DNA of 15,229 nt from DATEFF01 sp964586395 (GTDB taxonomy: Bacteria; Patescibacteriota; Saccharimonadia; Saccharimonadales; EFPC-124): the NCBI GenBank assembly GCA_964586395.1, contig CAZPGP010000022.1, positions 1-15,229 on the forward strand, written 5' to 3'. This document shows, one piece after another, positions 12,441 to 15,229 of the stretch (positions are counted from its first letter, which is position 1; every line of letters begins with the position of its first letter). The notes beneath the pieces are model-generated. The model ran no database searches, had not been told where the DNA came from, and was given only the letters and a program-made list of their open reading frames with translations. The position numbers and the translations under genes are program-made.

Positions 12441-13181
12441 GTGTTACTTCCGATCGTATTTGCTTTTCTAACGTTCGTTTCGACGCTGCTTGGCGGTTTG
12501 ACGGCGCTTCGAAACAGCGACCGCCTACATAAAATTCTAGGCTACACTGCTGGTGTTATCTTGGGCCTGATCGCCTTTGACCTCTTGCCAGAGATTTTCC
12601 ATATCGTCGAAGAGCAGCAGATTGATCCGGTCATGCCGATGATCGCATTAGTTGTTGGTTTCCTGTTAATTCATATTATCGAGAAGAGCGTGGCCATCCA
12701 CAGCGCGCACGACAGTGATTACGCCGATCATACTCATCCGCGAATTGGCCAGGCGTCAGCGATTGCGTTGATAGCACACACATTCATGGATGGTGTCGGC
12801 ATCGCGCTGGGTTTTCAGGTCAGCGAGGGAATGGGCGTTGCTGTAGCGCTGGCAGTGTTGGCGCACGACTTTACTGACGGCCTCAATACTGTGGCCTTAA
12901 TGCTGACGCACCGCAACAACCGTCGCCGTAGTATTATCATGCTGGTTCTGGCCGCGATTGCCCCAATCTTGGGCGCGCTGACTGCATCGTTGATCCAGTT
13001 CGATGAGTCTGTCCTGGTCCTGTACCTGGGGTTTATCGCCGGATTCTTCCTGTACATTGGCGTCAGCGACATCTTGCCGCAGGCGCATTCCAAGAATTCA
13101 TCGAAGGTGACGATCGCCTTGACCGTCCTTGGTGTATTAATGATGTTTGCCATTACGCGCCTTATTGGGCATAGTCATTAG
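12441..13181 (+). CDS. ZIP family divalent metal transporter
   Basis: A 246-residue membrane protein with about eight helices in ZIP order. DLLPEIFH (47-54) marks the end of helix 2. A His-rich loop (H87, H90, H97, H99) lies between helices 3 and 4. Helix 4 has HTFMDGVGIALGF (H113, D117) and helix 5 has HDFTDGLNTV (H142, D146). In well-studied ZIPs these two motifs, HNxxEG and HExxEE/D, form a binuclear metal site; here Asp replaces the key Glu in both. Zinc or iron import is the likely role, but selectivity could differ. The start is GTG at 12441 with AAGGAG 10 bases upstream. The acidic small protein follows 2 bases after the stop. Confidence 0.92.
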   Translation: MLLPIVFAFLTFVSTLLGGLTALRNSDRLHKILGYTAGVILGLIAFDLLPEIFHIVEEQQIDPVMPMIALVVGFLLIHIIEKSVAIHSAHDSDYADHTHPRIGQASAIALIAHTFMDGVGIALGFQVSEGMGVAVALAVLAHDFTDGLNTVALMLTHRNNRRRSIIMLVLAAIAPILGALTASLIQFDESVLVLYLGFIAGFFLYIGVSDILPQAHSKNSSKVTIALTVLGVLMMFAITRLIGHSH

Positions 13182-13183
13182 AC

Positions 13184-13498
13184 ATGGAACAACAATTTGA
13201 TGGCGGCCCTGGCCGCGAAGCCGAACCGACCGTTGAACGTGAACCTCAAGTAGAGGACGTTCTTGCGGCCGCGCGACATACAATTAGTGAGCTTGCGCCC
13301 GACGCCGACCCTGATGAGGTAGAGGCTGTCCTAGAAGATATAGAAGCTGCGGTAGACACCGAGGAGGCGATGGGTATTGCTGCCGGTGCGTTCGCGCAGG
13401 TGGGTATTCCGGGCGATGATGGATTTAATCGATTGGGGGAAATTCTGCAGGTTGAGTCGATAACGTCTAATGGCGACCAGGTGGCCGACGCAGATTGA
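13184..13498 (+). CDS. Highly acidic 104-residue protein, second gene of the ZIP operon
   Basis: A soluble protein with 27 Asp/Glu, 4 Arg and no Lys. The first 22 residues look disordered (Gly/Pro/Glu). Residues 23-67 look helical with acidic faces (EDVLAAARHTISEL, then DPDEVEAVLEDIEAAVDTEEAMG), followed by GAFAQVGIPGDDGFNRLGEILQV and an acidic tail. There is no transmembrane segment and no His/Cys metal motif. The ATG is 2 bases after the ZIP stop without a clear Shine-Dalgarno, so it is co-transcribed and probably coupled. The acidic composition could bind divalent cations delivered by ZIP, but this is speculation and the family is unknown. It ends in TGA just upstream of the tRNA-His promoter. 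Confidence 0.7.
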   Translation: MEQQFDGGPGREAEPTVEREPQVEDVLAAARHTISELAPDADPDEVEAVLEDIEAAVDTEEAMGIAAGAFAQVGIPGDDGFNRLGEILQVESITSNGDQVADAD

Positions 13499-13529
13499 TC
13501 TGTTAAAAGTCTAGTTAATCTGTTAGAAT
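13498..13529 (+). promoter_or_regulatory. tRNA-His promoter with two ATCTGTTA repeats
   Basis: -10 TAGAAT (13524-13529), about 20 bases before the tRNA. ATCTGTTA occurs at 13498-13505 (around the -35 position) and at 13518-13525 (overlapping the -10). The same octamer forms the arms of the palindrome at the tRNA-Gly promoter. The -35 itself is weak. Confidence 0.45.
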
Positions 13530-13548
13530 AAGTCTCGTATCAATGCAT

Positions 13549-13626
13549 GGCGGATATAGCTCAGTTGGTTAGAGCGCTGGATTGTGGCTCCGGAGGCCGT
13601 GGGTTCAAGTCCCATTATTCGCCCCA
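13549..13626 (+). tRNA. tRNA-His (anticodon GTG)
   Basis: A 78-base cloverleaf including the genome-encoded G-1 (13549) facing C73, the identity element for histidyl-tRNA synthetase. Acceptor GCGGATA/TATTCGC, D-stem GCTC/GAGC, anticodon stem CTGGA/TCCGG around loop TTGTGGC (anticodon GTG), T-arm GTGGG-TTCAAGT-CCCAT, encoded CCA (13624-13626). Confidence 0.95.
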
Positions 13627-13642
13627 AGAATTTATCGTGCAG

Positions 13643-13672
13643 ACTCGGCAGTTTTTGCCGAGTTTTGTTTTG
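13643..13672 (+). terminator. Rho-independent terminator of tRNA-His
   Basis: A perfect 8-bp stem (ACTCGGCA 13643-13650 with TGCCGAGT 13656-13663), 5-base loop GTTTT, followed by TTTGTTTTG. Confidence 0.93.
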
Positions 13673-13687
13673 TCCGCGAGATGACAA

Positions 13688-13713
13688 GCCCCAGGAACGC
13701 GTGCTCCTGGGGC
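13688..13713 (-). terminator. Hairpin after the MFS gene
   Basis: A perfect 9-bp stem (GCCCCAGGA 13688-13696 with TCCTGGGGC 13705-13713) and 8-base loop, 10 bases after the MFS stop, with an outer GAGATG/CATCTC pairing (13678-13683 with 13719-13724). There is no T-run on the minus strand, so it could serve as an end-protecting structure instead. Confidence 0.5.
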
Positions 13714-13723
13714 GATGCCATCT

Positions 13724-14887
13724 CTAATTCAACGCGCGCATGCGGTTGAGACGCACTAAGGCGACGGTCGCAACTGCGCTACAGGTGATGCCCGTTGCGA
13801 GAAAGCCAGCGATCAGGCTTGTCTGGTCAACTATTAGGCCCACGACTGGGCCGGCGACCATGTAGGCCATACGCTGGACCAGGTTCGCGACGCTGTTGAG
13901 CGTGGCGCGGTGGTCTTCGTCGATGTGGTCGTTCAGGCGTCGGTCCAGTGGTGCTCGGCCCAAAGCTTGGACCAAGTCGTGACCCAGAACCGTCCAGGCG
14001 AGCCACAGCTGCTTGGTTGCCATCGCAACATACACCAAGCCAGCGAGGCCGGTGTAGGCGCTCATTTTGCGTGCGATATGCTCGTCGCGGTGGAAGCGGT
14101 GGGTGAGCCATGCCTTCCACAGGTTGCGTACTGCCAGGATCGCTCCGAACAGCACGACTGGGATGCCGAGCTGCGTGTAATACAGCGGCGCCAACCAGAA
14201 GCCCAAGTACGTTGCGGTGTTCAGCGCGGTCCGTAGGGTGATGATCCAGCGAACTTTAATGTTGCTGACTAGCTCGTGGAGGGCCTTCCAGGTTGAGCGG
14301 CGAAGCTTGTCCTGGCCGCCGTTACTGCGCGGCGCTTCTACGAGTCGCAGCACAAAGTACGTGCCCAGCAGCGTGACGATTCCGTCAGCGAGCAGCGTCG
14401 AGCTAATGCCGAAGAAATGTACCAGTCCGATCGCCAGCGGGACGGCTGCGGCCGTGGACGCGAATCCCAGCCCATCCATCCTCTGCTGAACGCGAACGTA
14501 GTCCTTGCTGCGACCGTCGGCCTTCAGCGAGTCAACCAGCAGGGCTGTGTCGACGCCGCTGATCAGACCGTTGGCGATAGCCAGAATCAGTTCGCAAACC
14601 ACGAACTGCCAGAACTCACCGCTCATACCGTAAGCAATCATGCCCATGGCCGCGATAGGCGCGCTGATTTTGATGCTGCGCGCCCTACCGAGCCGGTCCG
14701 CGACCATACCGCTGGGGATTTCCCACAGCAGGTACGCCGCACTGAAGATGGACTGGAGCAGGAAGATTTCTCCGATGCTGAGCCCATGTTCCACGAAGAA
14801 CGGCGTCAGGTAGGCGGCGCTAATACTCAGCGCCCGAAATGGCGCAAAGTACGTGAGCCAGCGCGCGTTTTGGCTGAAGTGACGCAC
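13724..14887 (-). CDS. Major facilitator superfamily transporter
   Basis: A 387-residue transporter with about twelve hydrophobic segments and the MFS motif A between helices 2 and 3: G60-MVA-D64-R65-L-G67-R68. The central cytosolic loop (about residues 184-210, VEAPRSNGGQDKLRRSTWK) separates the two six-helix halves. It resembles proton-coupled drug or small-molecule exporters, but the substrate cannot be read. The start is GTG at 14887, with AAGGA about 7 bases upstream. I see no strong promoter just before it (a weak CTCAAT-17-TATATC at 14911-14939), so much of its transcription may come from the 15170-15197 promoter and pass through the small ORF and hairpin described below. A hairpin follows the stop. 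Confidence 0.88.
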   Translation of the reverse strand: MRHFSQNARWLTYFAPFRALSISAAYLTPFFVEHGLSIGEIFLLQSIFSAAYLLWEIPSGMVADRLGRARSIKISAPIAAMGMIAYGMSGEFWQFVVCELILAIANGLISGVDTALLVDSLKADGRSKDYVRVQQRMDGLGFASTAAAVPLAIGLVHFFGISSTLLADGIVTLLGTYFVLRLVEAPRSNGGQDKLRRSTWKALHELVSNIKVRWIITLRTALNTATYLGFWLAPLYYTQLGIPVVLFGAILAVRNLWKAWLTHRFHRDEHIARKMSAYTGLAGLVYVAMATKQLWLAWTVLGHDLVQALGRAPLDRRLNDHIDEDHRATLNSVANLVQRMAYMVAGPVVGLIVDQTSLIAGFLATGITCSAVATVALVRLNRMRALN

Positions 14888-14947
14888 GGTTATTCCTTTC
14901 CGTTAGTGTTGATATAGAGATGACGTGGGTCTCATTGAGCCCCGATC

Positions 14948-15020
14948 CGCCTCCGAACCCAGTAGGTGAGTGTAAAAATACTTGAAACGATAAACGCCTC
15001 CTGATTCGGAGGCGTATCGT
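14948..15020 (-). promoter_or_regulatory. Hairpin with a competing partner in the MFS leader (candidate attenuator)
   Basis: In the minus-strand transcript, segment 1 (15015 to 15005) pairs with segment 2 (15001 to 14994) in an 8-bp stem, extended by ACGAT/ATCGT (14987-14991 with 15016-15020). This hairpin is followed by a moderately T-rich stretch (TTATCGTTTC, then a TTTTT run). Segment 1 can instead pair perfectly over 10 bp with segment 3 (14957 to 14948), which repeats GGAGGCG of segment 2. The two foldings exclude each other. Confidence 0.5.
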
Positions 15021-15043
15021 GACTTACGAGATGATAAACGAAT

Positions 15044-15160
15044 TTATTTATGTGTCAGTACGATACGCCCTGTGGTTCCATTCACGCCAAATACAGCAAT
15101 GCCGCTGCCGTTGTGCGCGGTTGCCATAAGCTGGGACTGGGTTGGGCGATATCGTTTCAT
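15044..15160 (-). CDS. 38-residue small ORF, possible leader peptide upstream of the MFS gene
   Basis: ATG at 15160 to TAA at 15044-15046 encodes a 38-residue basic peptide that begins MKRYRPTQSQLMATAHNG and ends GTTGRIVLTHK, with the Gly- and Val-rich stretch GSGIAVFGVNG between. I do not recognise it. What supports it is context: a good promoter (TTTACA-16-TATACT) ends 9 bases before the ATG, as for a near-leaderless mRNA, and the hairpin at 14987-15020 begins 24 bases after its stop. It lies in the same direction as, and upstream of, the MFS gene. It may be an independent small protein, or a leader peptide whose translation sets the folding of the downstream hairpin. There is no transmembrane segment or signal peptide. 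Confidence 0.55.
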   Translation of the reverse strand: MKRYRPTQSQLMATAHNGSGIAVFGVNGTTGRIVLTHK

Positions 15161-15169
15161 ATCCAGGGT

Positions 15170-15197
15170 AGTATAGCAGAGTTCGGGTTATTGTAAA
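15170..15197 (-). promoter_or_regulatory. Promoter of the small ORF (and possibly the MFS gene)
   Basis: On the minus strand, -35 TTTACA (15192-15197), 16-base spacer, -10 TATACT (15170-15175), followed 9 bases later by the ATG at 15160. Confidence 0.65.
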
Positions 15198-15229
15198 TGC
15201 TATATTTTGTGTCGTAGTATTTTTCTGAG

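Noticed and set aside
14417..14917. Plus-strand 166-codon open frame opposite the MFS gene
   Set aside because: It is an antisense shadow of a well-supported transporter with MFS motif A; no ribosome site or domain is visible.
1..15229. Alternative genetic code with TGA read as an amino acid, as in some related phyla
   Set aside because: TGA ends the 8381-8671, 8775-9146 and 13184-13498 genes at sensible positions, and no well-supported gene contains an in-frame TGA.

Overview
The window looks like a compact bacterial genome of middling GC content with the standard genetic code: TGA ends several genes. The gene set points to the Candidate Phyla Radiation (Patescibacteria), with Saccharibacteria (TM7) as my best guess. 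The reasons are very short intergenic gaps, many unfamiliar membrane proteins, a coenzyme-F420-ligase-like domain with no F420 pathway around it, and -10 boxes lying directly against start codons, which suggests leaderless mRNAs. The assignment is inferred from gene content, not from a marker gene.

Layout from left to right. 1-54 is the tail of a plus-strand gene. It abuts, with no gap, a convergent four-helix membrane protein (55-498, minus). A tRNA-Pro(TGG) with its own promoter and terminator follows (minus). Next are two tandem 105-residue paralogues of an unknown family (834-1579, minus), then a Nudix hydrolase and a SAM methyltransferase whose stop and start codons overlap (1615-2744, minus). 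Divergent from these, with only 24 bases between the start codons, is a class A penicillin-binding protein with a C-terminal fibronectin-III domain, followed after 2 bases by a Bcp/PrxQ peroxiredoxin (2769-5635, plus). A separate leaderless gene encodes an asparagine-synthetase-like amidotransferase fused to an F420-0:gamma-glutamyl-ligase-like domain (5683-8322). A convergent orphan of 96 residues follows (8381-8671, minus).

The next operon (8775-12081, plus) encodes a small membrane protein, a membrane-anchored ClpC-like double AAA+ protein and a VIT1/CCC1-type metal transporter. Then come tRNA-Gly(TCC) and tRNA-Arg(TCT) with a strong terminator, a ZIP metal transporter paired with a very acidic small protein, tRNA-His(GTG) with terminator, and a minus-strand MFS transporter. 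Upstream of the MFS gene is a 38-codon ORF with a good promoter and a hairpin that has an alternative pairing partner nearer the MFS gene. Together these resemble a leader-peptide attenuator.

Themes: envelope building (PBP, possibly the amidotransferase fusion), stress handling (peroxiredoxin, AAA+ protein), metal transport (VIT, ZIP) and translation (four tRNAs). The most unusual items are the amidotransferase/ligase fusion, the AAA+ protein that has lost canonical pore-loop residues while gaining a membrane anchor, the repeated leaderless-type starts, and the candidate attenuator before the MFS gene. I see no insertion sequence, integrase, CRISPR array or rRNA. No gene-free stretch exceeds 300 bases. 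The longest, 14888-15043, holds the hairpin and leader described below.
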